DNA of 64,000 bases, taken from positions 30,539,462 to 30,603,461 of the forward strand of contig OX031062.1 of the NCBI GenBank assembly GCA_943736015.1. The letters are read 5' to 3'. Shown here piece by piece: positions 21,042 through 32,800 of the stretch; position 1 is the stretch's first letter; each line of letters starts with the position of its first letter. This stretch comes from Tridacna crocea (taxonomy: Eukaryota; Mollusca; Bivalvia; Cardiida; Cardiidae). The notes under the pieces are model-generated. The model saw only the letters and a list, made by a program, of their open reading frames with translations, had not been told where the DNA came from and ran no database searches. The position numbers were made by a program, and so were the translations under genes.

Positions 21042-21273
21042 TTAACCCTTTTCCACACAACAAAATGTTAGACCTCTCCAAATTGAAAGCATTTGCAGAC
21101 AATAATTTCAAAGTGGCTCAAATGGTGCAATTTTGCTTTGATACTAGGGTAGAAAAGATTGAGGAAAAAGGAGAAAATGCTGGTGACCAGCATTTTCTCC
21201 TTTTCCCTCAATATTTTCAAATGGCTTCTTCCTCAGGAGCGTTAAAAGTCGTCATTGTCTGGTAAAGGTTTAA
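21042..21273. mobile_element. TTAA MITE (family P)
   Basis: Left TTAACCCTTTTCCACACAAC; core GAAAATGCTGGTGACCAGCA intact; right CTGGTAAAGGTTTAA. Confidence 0.8.
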
Positions 21274-21304
21274 CATGGGTCAAATCTTTTTTTTGCAGAT
21301 ACAT

Positions 21305-21536
21305 TTAACCCATTACCAAACGACAAAATTTTAGGCTTGTCCAAATCAAAAACGTTTGCTGACGACATAATAAATTTGACTGTAAATTTGAAATTTGTTT
21401 TGGGAAGGGTAGAAAACATCGTGGGAAAAGAAGAAAATGCTTGTTACCAGCATTTCCTCCTTTTCCCCCGAATGTTTTTTTAATAGGCTTCTATCTCAGG
21501 GCCGTCAAAAGTAGGGATTGTTTGGTAAAGAATTAA
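21305..21536. mobile_element. TTAA MITE (family P)
   Basis: Left TTAACCCATTACCAAACGAC; core slightly worn (GCTTGTTACCAGCATTTCC); right TTTGGTAAAGAATTAA. It lies 31 bp from the previous copy. Confidence 0.78.
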
Positions 21537-21906
21537 CAACATTTATCAGAACATTACTGAAATGGAATTAACAAAAACGGCTCTTTTACCACCAGTAGAA
21601 TATATTCCTAGTTCAAAGTACTGAACGGCCTACACATCATCATCTATCTGCAGTATTTAACACATGTTATACGTATGCTGGTCAGCTGTACAATACAATA
21701 CTCACACACTTCGAAACAGTTGGTCTCATTTGCATATTACAAAGCTTTGCTTTCTGAGATAAGCATGCTATTGTTTCTTTTTACTTACGTTTAGTTTTCG
21801 AAAGGGAAACTTAAAAAAGACCTATGTAAGTACAATGTAGCATTGAAGAAACTGCCTTCAAGTATATTCCACTTCAAAAATTACCTAGCAACATATTCCA
21901 TGTACT

Positions 21907-22125
21907 TTAACCCTTTACTCCATAGATACTCATTTCTTGTAGGGACTTTTGGAAAACATTGTGGCAAAAGGTGAAATTGCTCGTGACGAGCAATTTCGCC
22001 TTTTGCCACAATGTTTTCTATGCTTTCAAAAGGTGTCATATACACATAAGAAACAGCTTCATCCTTGCTGTTATTAAGGGTCAATTTGAGATACCATAGA
22101 AATGCCCTATGTGGTACAGGGTTAA
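21907..22125. mobile_element. TTAA MITE, subfamily B (different core)
   Basis: Same ends (TTAACCCTTTACTCC ... GTGGTACAGGGTTAA) and the same ACATTGTGG shoulders, but the central hairpin is AAAAGGTGAAATTGCTCGTG and its complement. The second copy is at 52446. Confidence 0.75.
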
Positions 22126-22298
22126 AATTTGCACCGTGCTCCTTTTTGTTGTATCTGTTCTTTTCCAAGCTTGTTTACATGTGATAAATACAGCGGCCAC
22201 AGCAAGTATTTAAATTTGTTAATCCTTGTATAGCAAAGCTAATGAAGATCCTCTACTGACAGCCGAATATAGGACAATCTAAAGTTTAAGATTAAGAC

Positions 22299-24353
22299 AA
22301 ACAAGAGATGTTTGTAAAACATATATGCCCCCCCTAATGGCATCCAATCTTAAATATAACATGTGATTATAAACTGTTAAGTTCAAAGTGTAAAAACTAA
22401 CAAAGGGTAATTACTCAAAAATTATTAGTGATAAACTAACAATTCTTGGGCACTGCACTTCCCATTTATGTGAACTATCAACTTTTAAAGTTTCATGATT
22501 TTACCTCACATACTTTTTGAGTTATGCTCTGGAAAATAAATTAAATACGAAAATCAACAAAGAGAAATAACGGCAAAAATATAATGGGCAGAGTTACGGT
22601 TCTTGTGCAATGCACTTCTCCTGAATAAGATCTATCCCCATATAAAGTTTCAAGATAATACCTGAAATACATTTTGAGTTATGCTCCGGACAAAAATTAA
22701 GTATGAAAATCAACAAAGGGCAATAACTCCAAATATATGATGGGCAGAGTTATGGTTCTTGTGTACTGCAGTTTTCCTTAATAAGATTAATCTACCTTTG
22801 AGGTTTCAAGGTGATTCCTGAAATACTTTTTAGAGTTATGCTCTGGACAAAAATTAAGTATGAAAATCAACAAAGGGCAATTACTCCATAAATATGATGG
22901 GCAGAGTTATGATTCTTGTGCACTGCACTTCTCCTAATGAGATCTATCCACCTATGTAGTTTCAAGATGATACCTGAAATACATTTTGAGTTATGCTCCG
23001 GACAAAAATTAAGTATGAAAATCAACAAAGGGCAATAACTCCAAATATATGATGGGCAGAGTTATGGTTCTTGTGCACTGCACTTTTCCTTAATAAGATG
23101 AATCTACCTATGAGGTTTCAAGGTGATACATATAAAACTTTTTGAGTTATGCTCCGGACAAAAATTAAGTATGAAAATCAACAAAGGGCAATAACTCCAT
23201 AAAAATGATGGGCAGAGTTATGATTCTCGTGCACTGCACTTCTCCTTAATAAGATTAATCCACCTACGAGGTTTCAAGGTGATACCTGAAATACTTTTTG
23301 TGTTGTACACCGGACAAAAATTAAGTATGAAAATCAACAAAGGGCAATAACTCCATAAATATGATGGGCAGAGTTATGATTCTTGTGCACTGCACTTTTC
23401 CTTAATGAGATCTTTGCACCTATGTAGTTTCAAGATGATACCTGAAATACATTTTGAGTTATGCTCTGGACAAAAATTAAGTATGAAAATCAACAATGGC
23501 AATAACTCCAAAAATATGATGGGCAGAGTTATGGTTCTTGTGCAATGCACTTCTTCTTCATAATTCACCTATGAGGTTTCAAGGTGATACCTTAAATACT
23601 TTTTGAGCAGTATATTGAGCATAAATATGATAGGCAGAGTTATTATTCTTGTGCACTGCACTTTTCCTTAATGAGATCTTTGCACCCATGTAGTTTCAAG
23701 ACGATACCTGAAATACTTTTTGAGTTATGCTCCGGACAAAAATTAAGTATGAAAATCAACAAAGGGCAATAACTCCAAAAATATGATGGGCAGAGTTGTG
23801 GTACTTGTGTACTGTACTTCTCCTTAATGAGATCTATATACCTATAAGGTTTTAACCCATTACCAAACGACAATTTTTTAGAGTGGTCCAAATTGAAAGC
23901 ATTTGCAGACGACAAAATAAAAGTGACTGAAAATTTGAAATTTGTTTTGTGAAGGGTAGAAAACATTGTGGGAAAAGGAGAAAATGCTGGTTACCAGCAT
24001 TTTCTCCTTTTCCCACAATGTTTTCTAAAGGCTTCTTTCTCAGGGTCGTCAAAAGTAGGGATTGTGTGGTAATGGGTTAAGATGATACCTGAAATACTTT
24101 TAGAGTTATGCTCCGGACAAAAATTAAGTATGAAAATCAACAAAGGGCAATAACTCCATAAAAATGATGGGCAGAGTTATGATTCTCGTGCACTGCATTT
24201 CTCCTTAATAAGATTAATCCACCTATGAAGTTTCAAGATGATACCTGAAATACTATTTGAGTTATGCTCCGGACAAAAATGTGGTCTACGGACCGACCGA
24301 CCGACAAGTGCAAAGCAATATACCCCCACTTCTTCGAAGGGGGGGCATAATCA
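22299..24353. repeat. Pearl-like element: ~10 tandem units of ~156 bp plus (GACC)n tract
   Basis: The element opens with ACAAGAGATGTTTGTAAAAC followed by ATGCCCCCC and closes with GAAGGGGGGGCATAAT. Between them about ten units of ~156 bp repeat; each has TTGAGTTATGCTC(C/T)GGACA, AAAATCAACAAAGGGCAATA and GATGGGCAGAGTTATG. The last unit runs into CGGACCGACCGACCGACAAG. A tandem core followed by a short ACGG/ACCG-type microsatellite is how I know bivalve pearl elements, which are regarded as non-autonomous Helitron relatives. A TTAA MITE at 23852 interrupts it. Confidence 0.7.
23852..24080. mobile_element. TTAA MITE (family P) inserted in the tandem array
   Basis: An intact 229-bp copy interrupts a unit of the array at AAGGTT|TTAA...TTAA|GATGATACC. 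Other units read TTTCAAGATGATACC here, so the pre-insertion site is visible and only TTAA was duplicated. Confidence 0.85.
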
Positions 24354-24404
24354 TGAAGTAAGTGTTTTTATCAGATCTTTAATTCATACATTAAATACAC
24401 TTAC

Positions 24405-24952
24405 TCTGAGGCAAAAGCTAAGGAATCAAAGCAACCAACGAAGTTGTCCTCCGTTTTCCATCCAGATTCATCCTCAATTATTTGAAACTTGCCAAGAGAC
24501 AGGCTGCCGCCGTTCCTAAATGGGTTGGTATCATGCGGAAAATCTCGGATTCTATATAGCTCTAGACCGCTTTTGTTTTCTTCATTTAGCAGGTAAATGT
24601 TTAATTTTTGAAATCTGGCAGACCATGAAAGAAGGATTTGGTACCATGTGTTATCTTCGAGATCCAGGTTAGTGACCCATTCATGTTTTCTGCCATAGTT
24701 CACAATGAGAGAACCATTGTACCTCAATATAAAAGCATTGTTGATAGAATACGATAATAGGACACCATAACAGCTTGAACAAATTTTCACATAAAATGAT
24801 ATGGTCGCCTCTCTAGTGCTTTCATCAAACAGGTTAACCGATCTAATTGAAGCTCCAGCCTTATTACAACACAAGGCTTTTCCGCCAACTTTTCCGGTGA
24901 CATTAGTAGTATCAAATGTTGATGTACTACTAAAATCGACATCTGCTGAACA
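24405..24952 (-). CDS. Exon 18: LamG-like domain, module 5
   Basis: The acceptor is atttattttcag|TGTTCAGC (phase 0) and the donor CCTCAGA|GTAAGT (2 nt left). After CSADVDFSSTSTFD come the LamG strands TISFYVKICSSCYGVLLSYS, AFILRYNGSLIV and the core LEDNTWYQILLSWS, with RNGGSLSLGKFQ and FVGCFDSLAF at the end. W-x-x-I-x-L-S-W-S and G-x-L-x-L-G are standard positions in laminin-G/pentraxin-like folds. The pearl-like array lies immediately downstream in the next intron. Confidence 0.87.
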
Positions 24953-25492
24953 CTGAAAATAAATTAAGAAATAACATCTACTTAGATATGGGTGATCAAG
25001 AGCTTATACTTTAGTTAAATTTACTATGCGCGCCAATTTATCTGTCTTTTACCTATGGTTTTAGGGCATTGCATGGTGTCACTGGCAGAGGCATGTGTTT
25101 ATATTATATATACGAGAGTCGTGTGCTTTCTAACGCTGGCTTCCAGCAACGGACCTATGAAAAACCCTAGAGAAGACCGCATAGTTTGAATAATTCCGAA
25201 AGAAAACTGTTGGAGGTAGCCGCACAAGTTAAGATCTAATTCAAAAGTGATAGGATCTACACCATTTCACGGCATGGATGCAGTCCGATTTTAGTCGAGC
25301 AATTCATGAACACCTTAGGGAGCCCGTGTGCAAAAAAAAAATGCAAATTGACGAACGGACATACATATGGACAGGGAATCAGTTAGTCTTGCTCCCATTT
25401 GATAGAGAAGAAATGAATGAAAAAAAAAGATAAAATAAATAACCAATTGAAACTGAGGAAAATGAAAACAAACAGGAAAGCGCTGTACTCAC
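24953..25492. other. Intron 17/18, nothing recognised
   Basis: AT-rich sequence without visible repeats or exon signals other than the flanking splice sites. Confidence 0.5.
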
Positions 25493-25633
25493 AAAATATT
25501 CTACGTGTTTCCACGTTAGACCACAAACTGACTTGTTTTCTTTTATGCAAAAGTTAAAAAATAAAGCCATTTTTTCTTCATTAACGTCAAATACAGCCAT
25601 TATGTTCTTTTCATTATCACATGATGACACACA
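25493..25633 (-). CDS. Exon 17: end of vWD-like domain, module 5
   Basis: The acceptor is taatctttag|TGTGTGTC and the donor ATATTTT|GTGAGT; it is 47 codons, phase 0 at both ends. CVSSCDNEKNIM sits where module 1 has GLLSSCDGNEKNDF, so it is the vWD-5 signature with the Gly lost. FNFCIKENKSVCGLTW follows and matches the short Cys-containing spacer before LamG in the other modules. Confidence 0.77.
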
Positions 25634-25727
25634 CTAAAGATTAAAAATGCTGTCTTCATGATGTGACTCTGTACTGTACGATTAAGTGCAAATAAGAGCA
25701 CCCTCCTGTATTTGTTAAGTATAAGAA

Positions 25728-25957
25728 TTAACTCTTTACCAAACGACAAAATTTTAGACTAGTCCAAATTGAAAGCACTTGCAAATGACAAAATAAATGT
25801 AACTCAAAAATTGAGATTTGTTTCAGAGCAGGGTAGGAAACATTGTGGGAAAAGGAGAAAATGCTGGTTACCAGCATTTTCTCCTTTTCGCACAATGTTT
25901 TCAAAAGGCTCCTATATCAGGGCCGTAAAAACCAGGGATTGTTTTGGAAAGGGTTAA
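25728..25957. mobile_element. TTAA MITE (family P), near-intact copy
   Basis: Left TTAACTCTTTACCAAACGAC, full core, right TTTTGGAAAGGGTTAA. The frame running off exon 16 ends inside it. Confidence 0.82.
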
Positions 25958-26084
25958 GAATTTCATTTCTGAAGCATGTTTTCATGATTTTATTTAGCTG
26001 CCATGTTTTGTTTATGCACTCCAGCTCGAAATTAACGTAGATAACCATAAAATTGTGTAAACAAAGTGTGATTTTCCAACTTAC

Positions 26085-26519
26085 ATAAGTCCTAGATTGT
26101 CCTTGAATAACAGAGGAGCTGCTATAAGTCTCGTAGTTTCCCACGGGCAGAGACAACAGGTCTTCAGGAATGTGTCTGCAAAGACCACCGGTTATGTTAG
26201 TGTCCTTTGGTAGATAGGCATCAATTTTGAAAAACGTTTTCGCTCTTTTTACATCTAGAACTAAACCAATAGATTCTAGAGAGAGGCTGACAGTCTTTGA
26301 ATTCCGGTTGGCCAAATACATCTCACCAAGTGAACTGTCAATAAGCTTACTTTTCTTCCATTTGCGTCCATTGATCAGAGCGACCATCTTCTGCTTTGCA
26401 CCATCAGACATCTGTTTGTTGACCAGTTCAAAGTCAATGTAATAGTCTTTATGGGTAACAAAGACTCTATCTACATTTACAGTATCAGCATTTCCCACTT
26501 TCGAAACAGTTTGTCGTAC
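26085..26519 (-). CDS. Exon 16: middle of vWD-like domain, module 5
   Basis: The acceptor is ttcttttgtag|GTACGAC and the donor ACTTAT|GTAAGT; it is 145 codons, phase 0 at both ends. It includes VRQTVSKVGNADTVNVD, FVTHKDYYIDFEL and AFDRV-like strands continuing from exon 15, then an LCRHIPEDLLSLPVGNYETY stretch. The open frame beyond the donor to 25917 runs into a TTAA MITE and is intronic. The sequence is more diverged than other vWD copies, so the domain call leans on its position. Confidence 0.78.
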
Positions 26520-26590
26520 CTACAAAAGAAAATGACATGTAAGAATACAATTCAACAAGAGCACTGCATGCAGAAGCAAACACACTCCTG

Positions 26591-26776
26591 GGCCCGTATT
26601 CACCAATTATTCTTGAGAATATTCTTAGTCATATTCATTCTTCAAGGTTTCGATATTTGTAAGTAACACAACTTCTGATTGGCTAAAGCGAATGGTTTTG
26701 CCAATCAGAAGTTGTGTTACTTACAAATGTAGAAAATTCTGCAGAATAAGACAAAGAACATTCTTAAGAATGGTTG
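26591..26776. mobile_element. Long-hairpin MITE (family H), right end lost
   Basis: It matches the 17104 element over most of its length, including the TTACTTACAAATGTAG arm. The right end breaks at AAGAATGGTTG, where the minisatellite starts. Confidence 0.7.
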
Positions 26777-26784
26777 CTGTATTT

Positions 26785-26990
26785 TTTTGTTATTGCCTAC
26801 CCTGTATCTTTTTTGTTATTGCCTGCCCCCCCTTTTTTTTTTAATTGCCTGCCCTGTATTTTTTTGTTATTGCCTGCTCTGCATTTTTTTGTTATTGCCT
26901 GCCCTGTATTTTTTTGTTATTGCCTGCCCTGTATTATATTTTTTTATATTGCCTGCCCTGTATTTTTTTTTGTTTTGTTATTGCCTAGCT
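26785..26990. repeat. Minisatellite, ~25-bp unit TTATTGCCTGCCCTGTATTTTTTTG
   Basis: About eight imperfect units differ in T-run length and a few bases. The Phe/Leu-rich frames over it are artefacts of the repeat. Confidence 0.8.
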
Positions 26991-27195
26991 GAATGCTCTT
27001 GATTATGACCTTCTCCTTAGTATTGCTCTATTACTATGAATAAAGAGTGACCTGCAATTGATAAAATATGTGAATATATTGATTCTGAGGGCTCCTATTG
27101 ATAAATTGTATTAACTGTTCGGTGTTAAACGCCCTTTACAGCAAAATTTTAATTCTATCGCAGCCACCATGATGATGCATCTATCCATGCTTTGC

Positions 27196-27425
27196 TGAAA
27201 TTATTTTAGAAGTACTCCGCACAATATACTTTCCAAGCACCTTGCTGTTTCCCACAGAACCCACAGAAACAACCGCCGAAACAACAGCGGTGAAAGTGGA
27301 ATAAAACCTATCGCACTAACTATCATCAATCCTAAACAAAAACTGGCTAAGTTTTTTATCGAACCCGCGACCTCCCGTTCTGAAGTCTCGAGTGATACCG
27401 ACTGAGCTCCTGAGGCTCGGTACCG
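27196..27425 (-). repeat. tRNA-derived SINE (minus strand)
   Basis: On the minus strand an A-box-like AGCTCAGTCGG is followed ~35 nt later by GGGTTCGA, the first half of a pol III B box, and then a non-tRNA body. The body matches 42205-42345 over GGAATAAA(A/C)CC...GCACTAACTAT. The head is degenerate. Confidence 0.5.
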
Positions 27426-27514
27426 CTTTTCAAGCAATTACTGGCATGATTATCTTTTTGAATTATATTTCTTCGTAACTCAAAATACTGTAAATATTTC
27501 TATCTTTGTTTCGT

Positions 27515-27748
27515 TTAACCCTTCACCAAACAATTCTTTGTATTAACGACCATGGAAATGAAGCCTTTGAAAATATTATGGGAAAAAAGGAAAAATGCTA
27601 GCAACTAAAACTTTGTTTCCTTGTACCATAATTATTTCTATCTTATTTAAAAAATCAAGCTCATTCGTATGCGATTTGAATTTGTTGTTGGCAAATGTTT
27701 TAGACTTGGGAGAGGGTAAAATTTGTCACGTGGGGAAGGGTCAATTAA
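27515..27748. mobile_element. TTAA MITE (family P), worn copy
   Basis: Left TTAACCCTTCACCAAACAAT; core decayed (AAATGCTAGCAACTAAAAC); right GGGGAAGGGTCAATTAA. A further left-end fragment starts at 27827. Confidence 0.55.
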
Positions 27749-28319
27749 GAGAAATTTGTAGTTTTCAGTGAACAAATTATCGAATAAGAGGGCCATGATG
27801 GACCTGAATCGCTCCACTGGCTTTTTAACCCTTTACCACACAAACGGAAGTGTAAATGACCCTGCAAGAGAAGGCTTTCAAAAACATAGTGAGAAAAAGG
27901 ACATTAACATTAAAAGAAAATTAACGTGTGGTGCGCTTAAAGGTGGCCCTTCAGATTCTGGGAGGAAAATTTTACAAAAGTACAAAAAATCATCTTTATA
28001 CTCCAAAAGCACTATAATTTTCTTTCATAAAACCCCAGTAGTCCAAAACCATCCAATAACAAGAGAAATTAGAGATTCACTACAGCTCACGTCGACAACA
28101 ATGGGAAACACAATCTATTTTTACATGAGCAACTCGTTCATTTATATACCGGAAATGCACAAAAAAAGCTTCAAACATATCATCCGAAGAAGACATAATG
28201 GAAAATAATGACAATTTTTGTTGTGTAATGGAATTGAAGCATCATTAGTCTTGTGTCAGTCAATTAACATTCCCACAATGCTTTTTTTATTTTTGGCGCG
28301 AAATCTAAAAATAGCTTAA

Positions 28320-28562
28320 GAGGCTACGTACCCTTTTACGAGGGACACTTTTTAAGTTCGTAGAGTAGGGCGGTCTTTTTTTTAAACTGCTTGAAATATC
28401 AAAATTTTATTTATCTAAGACCTTTGAAATATGTGACATCGTTCGAGAGAGGAATGATTACGCAAGTTCTGTGTAAAAAATCGTGCAACTTCATACTCGC
28501 GTTAAAAAGTTATAGGCTTACTCTACGAACTTAAAAAGTGTCCCTCGTAAGGGAATACCCTC
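28320..28562. mobile_element. TIR element, ~243 bp
   Basis: The two ends carry ~45-bp inverted repeats centred on GAGGGACACTTTTTAAGTTC and its complement. The interior is AT-rich with no frame. Target duplication is not clear. Confidence 0.6.
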
Positions 28563-29043
28563 AAAAAAAAATTTTTTTTTTGTTATTTTATCATTTTTAA
28601 CTATTGGTGATTTGTATTGTTTTTTCAAATAAATTTCAAATAATATATTGTTTAATTTGGTATGATGTGAAAAATCCAAATACCCACCTTTAATTGGCAT
28701 TGACAGAGACATGCAGCATAAAAAGCCTACATGGTAATGAACTTTGAAAATATAACCTCTTTCCCGTCCGCCAAACAAAAACAGTCATATCATTTTAAAT
28801 GCAAAGATTATGTCAGTGAATACAAGCAGTTTTATTTATTAGCATGAAAGGTAACGTTCAGAACATTCTGAAAAATTTGAGACCTTTGATACAGAAACCT
28901 TACTTTAAATTAAACATTCCATTCATGTACGCATAACTATTAGCATCAAAATAAATCGTTCTCCCTTAAAATAGAACATTTCCTCTCCAAAAAAACACTG
29001 AACACTAAATTCCAATAATGTAAGTGCTGTTTGATAATCGAGC

Positions 29044-29065
29044 GGGGGGGGGGGGGGGGGGGGGG
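29044..29065 (+). repeat. Poly-G tract (22 G)
   Basis: An uninterrupted run of 22 G in an AT-rich intron. Length is likely to vary between alleles or be affected by sequencing. Confidence 0.85.
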
Positions 29066-29149
29066 CTGGTAAATAATAACAAACTTTGTCTTGTATAACT
29101 GGAGTTATTTCCCTTGATTGCGATTTTTAAATTACAGTTACTATATAAG

Positions 29150-29455
29150 CTCATTTAAAAATTTGTGATCTCCGGGACAAAGCCAATTTTGACCCCTATA
29201 ATATGAAGGAAGTTGATAGAGGTCCATTAGATAAAGCTACATTCTAAATTTGGTAAGATTTGGTAAGATTTTCGAAGATATTCAATATTTTGCTGTTTTG
29301 TTGCCATGGCCTCAAGAGTTTTTTAAGGAATCAAATTCTATCAAGAAATTCTGGAGGACCATGGCAGGATCATTTCTGTGAAGTTTCATCAAATTTGGAC
29401 GGATACCAGGCTATGACATAAGCCCGCTGGCTTTCGGCCAGTGGAGCTAAAAAGA
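29150..29455. repeat. Dispersed repeat fragment related to the 45.2- and 60.1-kb elements
   Basis: It shares GTTGCCATGGC, a 'caagttt/aagtttcatc' target-style segment and AGCTAAAAA near its end with those elements. It is diverged and the boundaries are approximate. Confidence 0.4.
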
Positions 29456-29842
29456 CTGAAACTGTGAAAAAACTATTTTCATTATTATCTGCCTGTCTGC
29501 TGTTGACTTTTACAGTAGCAAATTAGCGATATCTCCAAATGTCGAAGTTTTCACACGACGACCCAAAGTCAACATAAAACTTGCTAACTGAATGATATAA
29601 TTCTTTCGACAAATAGTAGCTGTTTTCGAACAAAAATAAACCAAAATATGTAGCCGAAAAAGAGCAGTGCCAAATGAAAGTACCGAAGATTCAAGCTATT
29701 TAAGACAATTTGATAATCGGTCTAATTACGCTTTATCAAATAGAATAGATTTGATGTGCTTTGTTGATTATATTAATTTGCTCTGTCATGATTCAAGACA
29801 ACTTATTCTAAACTTGACATTTATGTCTTTTTATTGACTCAC

Positions 29843-32800
29843 CAGTATTCTTAAGTTATCAGCCTCAAGAAAGATAACTCGATCAAAGGCAAATGGCAAC
29901 TTCTTCCTTACTGCATTATAGCTAGTGAAGGCTCCTTTTCGATAGGCTTTACAGTGCATCAGGTCTGAATCTTTACCAGCAGTTGGGTCTGATTTAAATT
30001 CAGAACAGTCAATTCCCGAAAAGAAAGCCGAACAAGAGCCACAAGCTTCATCGCCATTCCAGTTTTCATCACACTGACACTCCCCTGTTTCAATATTACA
30101 TGTTCCATGATGATTGCAGGGACTGCTTGCACCACCTGGGCACTGCGACTGGCATTCTTTTCCAAAATATCCTGGTAGGCAGACACACGTTTCATTAAAT
30201 ACTCTGCCGAAGTAACACTTCTCCCCACAGTTCTTTCCTATTGTAATGGGATAAACCCTCGACCCAAAAGAATTGCATTCCTCATCTGAAGGCCATGACT
30301 CATAGTGGTTCTTTATCTTACATTCCCAAGCTGCATTTAAAAAAGAGTCAATACTGTTGTCCAAGCTTCCAGTTATTTTTATATCATTTTGACACCGTAG
30401 GTACATAAACTGTAACATATTTGGTAAATCTTTGCATTTCATTTCTAATGTCGTTGCCAAATATTCACACTTTTCTTTGACTGTTGAATTCGTAAAAGAT
30501 GCGGCAGGTAGTTCATCCAATGGAGACAAAGCAATAGTTAGTGGGCTGTCAATTTCCCAAGAGAAGACCGCTGTTGACGAAACAAAAGCCCTTCTTCCAT
30601 GGATGTAATCAAGCATTGTGTATCCAGATCCTTCCATAAAGTTAAACAAAAGTGAGGGGCGTCCTAGCAAAATTCCATGACTACTATTAGCAATATTTAT
30701 TTCAAAATGAACTGAGAATTCATCTACAGTAACTAGTCTGTTAAACATGAGAAACCTGTTGATTGACAAGATTGGAGCTTTGAGCCCAATCATGACAGTA
30801 GATATGTGACTAGTGCCTGCAGTGTGCCATTTACCGATAAAAAACATGGAATCCTCTCTGAATGGAGATCTAAATTTTATCAGCTGTTCCATAATGTTAA
30901 TTTTTGCGTATCTGTAACCTTTTTCATGTATAATGTGAACCAACATATTGCCTGACACTTCATTCAAAGCAATTCCAATATTTGTCCAAAAGTTTTCAAG
31001 AACATGTATACCTAACTCAAACGTGTAATTACCAAATGCAATTACAAATCTATGATTGATTATTACAATTCCAAAAGTTGTTAAATGATTTGATATGCTA
31101 AATACTGGTCCATCAGACACACTGAAAAACTTGATCCTGATCTCGATGGTACGTGAATTGCTTTCTTGTGATAGAATGGCCCTGTTAAGCTCAGGGAGTA
31201 TGATGTAGCCGTGTGTTAATCTTAGAGAGAACCCTGGCGTTCCAAAAGCCATGTCTGTGTCATAGAAAATTGTCTTCTTTTGTTCCAAAGAGACGTATGT
31301 GTAATACTGATTCAGCATAACAGACCCTATTTCATATTGTTTTAAGGTTTCAGCAAGACCAATTGAGTCTATCAAGCATGTTAAATTGTTAGAGGCACAA
31401 GACATGGTTGACAAGTAAGTGCATTTACCGAATACTCCAGTTGGTGAAAGGCAGTCAGATGTGTCTATCTTCATATTCAAATCAAAACCGTTTCCATGTC
31501 TTAATATGAGAATGGCCAAGTTATTTGGGCCTGTTATTTCAAATAAAGTTGGGCTTTTCTTGACAACTCTGTATCCAGACTGTAGGTCAAAAGAATACGT
31601 ATGCACAAGTGTTCCATTTAAAAAGATGACTCCTTCTCTAATTGGAGAAATAATCAGAACAGTATTCTGTATATTAACTGCTATACTAATTATTCCATAC
31701 TGATAGTAAATTGTTGCCCCAAGCTGTACTTCTATCTGAAGGCCACTGGTAGAGAAAAGTTGAAAGGCTCGATTAGCATTTTTCACCTGCAGTATGACAC
31801 CATCAAATGTCTTTAAATAGCCATTTCCAGAAAAGGATGCTGTATGAACTGTTTCGTGCAAGTAAATACTTCCTGATATAACAGCTTGACAATCTGTGCC
31901 ATAAAACCCATTAGTACAAGACGAGCAATCCTTACCCTGGTAACTTTCCTTACAATTACATAGACCTGTTGCAGAATCACAATGACCTCTGTGTTTACAT
32001 GGGTTTGCAGCACCACCAGGGCATTCCTTGGCACAGGTAGCTCCCCAATAACCATCGGCACAAACACAAGTTAATCCATTACCTTCTGTCATTGGATTGA
32101 CGCATGGTATATCACAGTTCTCTCCAACATAACCAGCAATGGTGAAGTCTTCACTGCAAAGGTATTTCGTTGGGTCAGTGGCTGTTCCATTCGGGTTGAT
32201 ATCAGCAAAATTGCTGTAACATAACGTGGTAAAAGATTGAAGAACAATAACTCCTGCCTTTTCATCGTTTTCTCTAGCGATTTCTTCAATACAGGTAAGT
32301 CTATAAAGGTCAACTGTGTTTGAACTCACATTAAAACAGTTGTTTAGAATATCCGGTTGACTAAAGTATCGCTGACATATCCGTCTCGCTAGCTGGTAAG
32401 CCTCTTCACTTTGGTAAGTCACATACGGCTCAATTGGTAAATGGTCCTCTGGTAACGAGGAGGGTCCGATATTAGCATTTTGATAACCAAATGGGTTGTA
32501 TATGGTCATATTACTGAATCCAGATTGATCAAAAATGGTGTTTCCATTTGAAAGATCGAAATTAAAATTCATTGTAGGATATCTTTCTTCATTCAAAAAC
32601 ACTTTCACATTGTCTATTTCCCCAATAAAGGATCGGTCAACCACATTTGTGATGCCAAAATCAAATGATGGTATGGGTCTTCCAAATATAAGTCTGCCAC
32701 CATTTGGAAAGATATTGCTGTTGCTTGCAAAGACACTTTCTTGAGGTTGAAATTTAGAATTCGGGAAAGTGGCATATATCTTCACAGTGTCTGTCAACGA

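Noticed and set aside
22299..24353. CRISPR-like array
   Set aside because: The units are ~156-bp tandem repeats without unique spacers, in an animal intron.
26774..27002. Hydrophobic plus-strand frames of ~70 residues
   Set aside because: They are produced by the T-rich 25-bp minisatellite; there is no other gene evidence.
27768..28208. 146-residue plus-strand frame
   Set aside because: It begins in a TTAA MITE fragment, is basic and low in complexity, and shows no domain or splice evidence.
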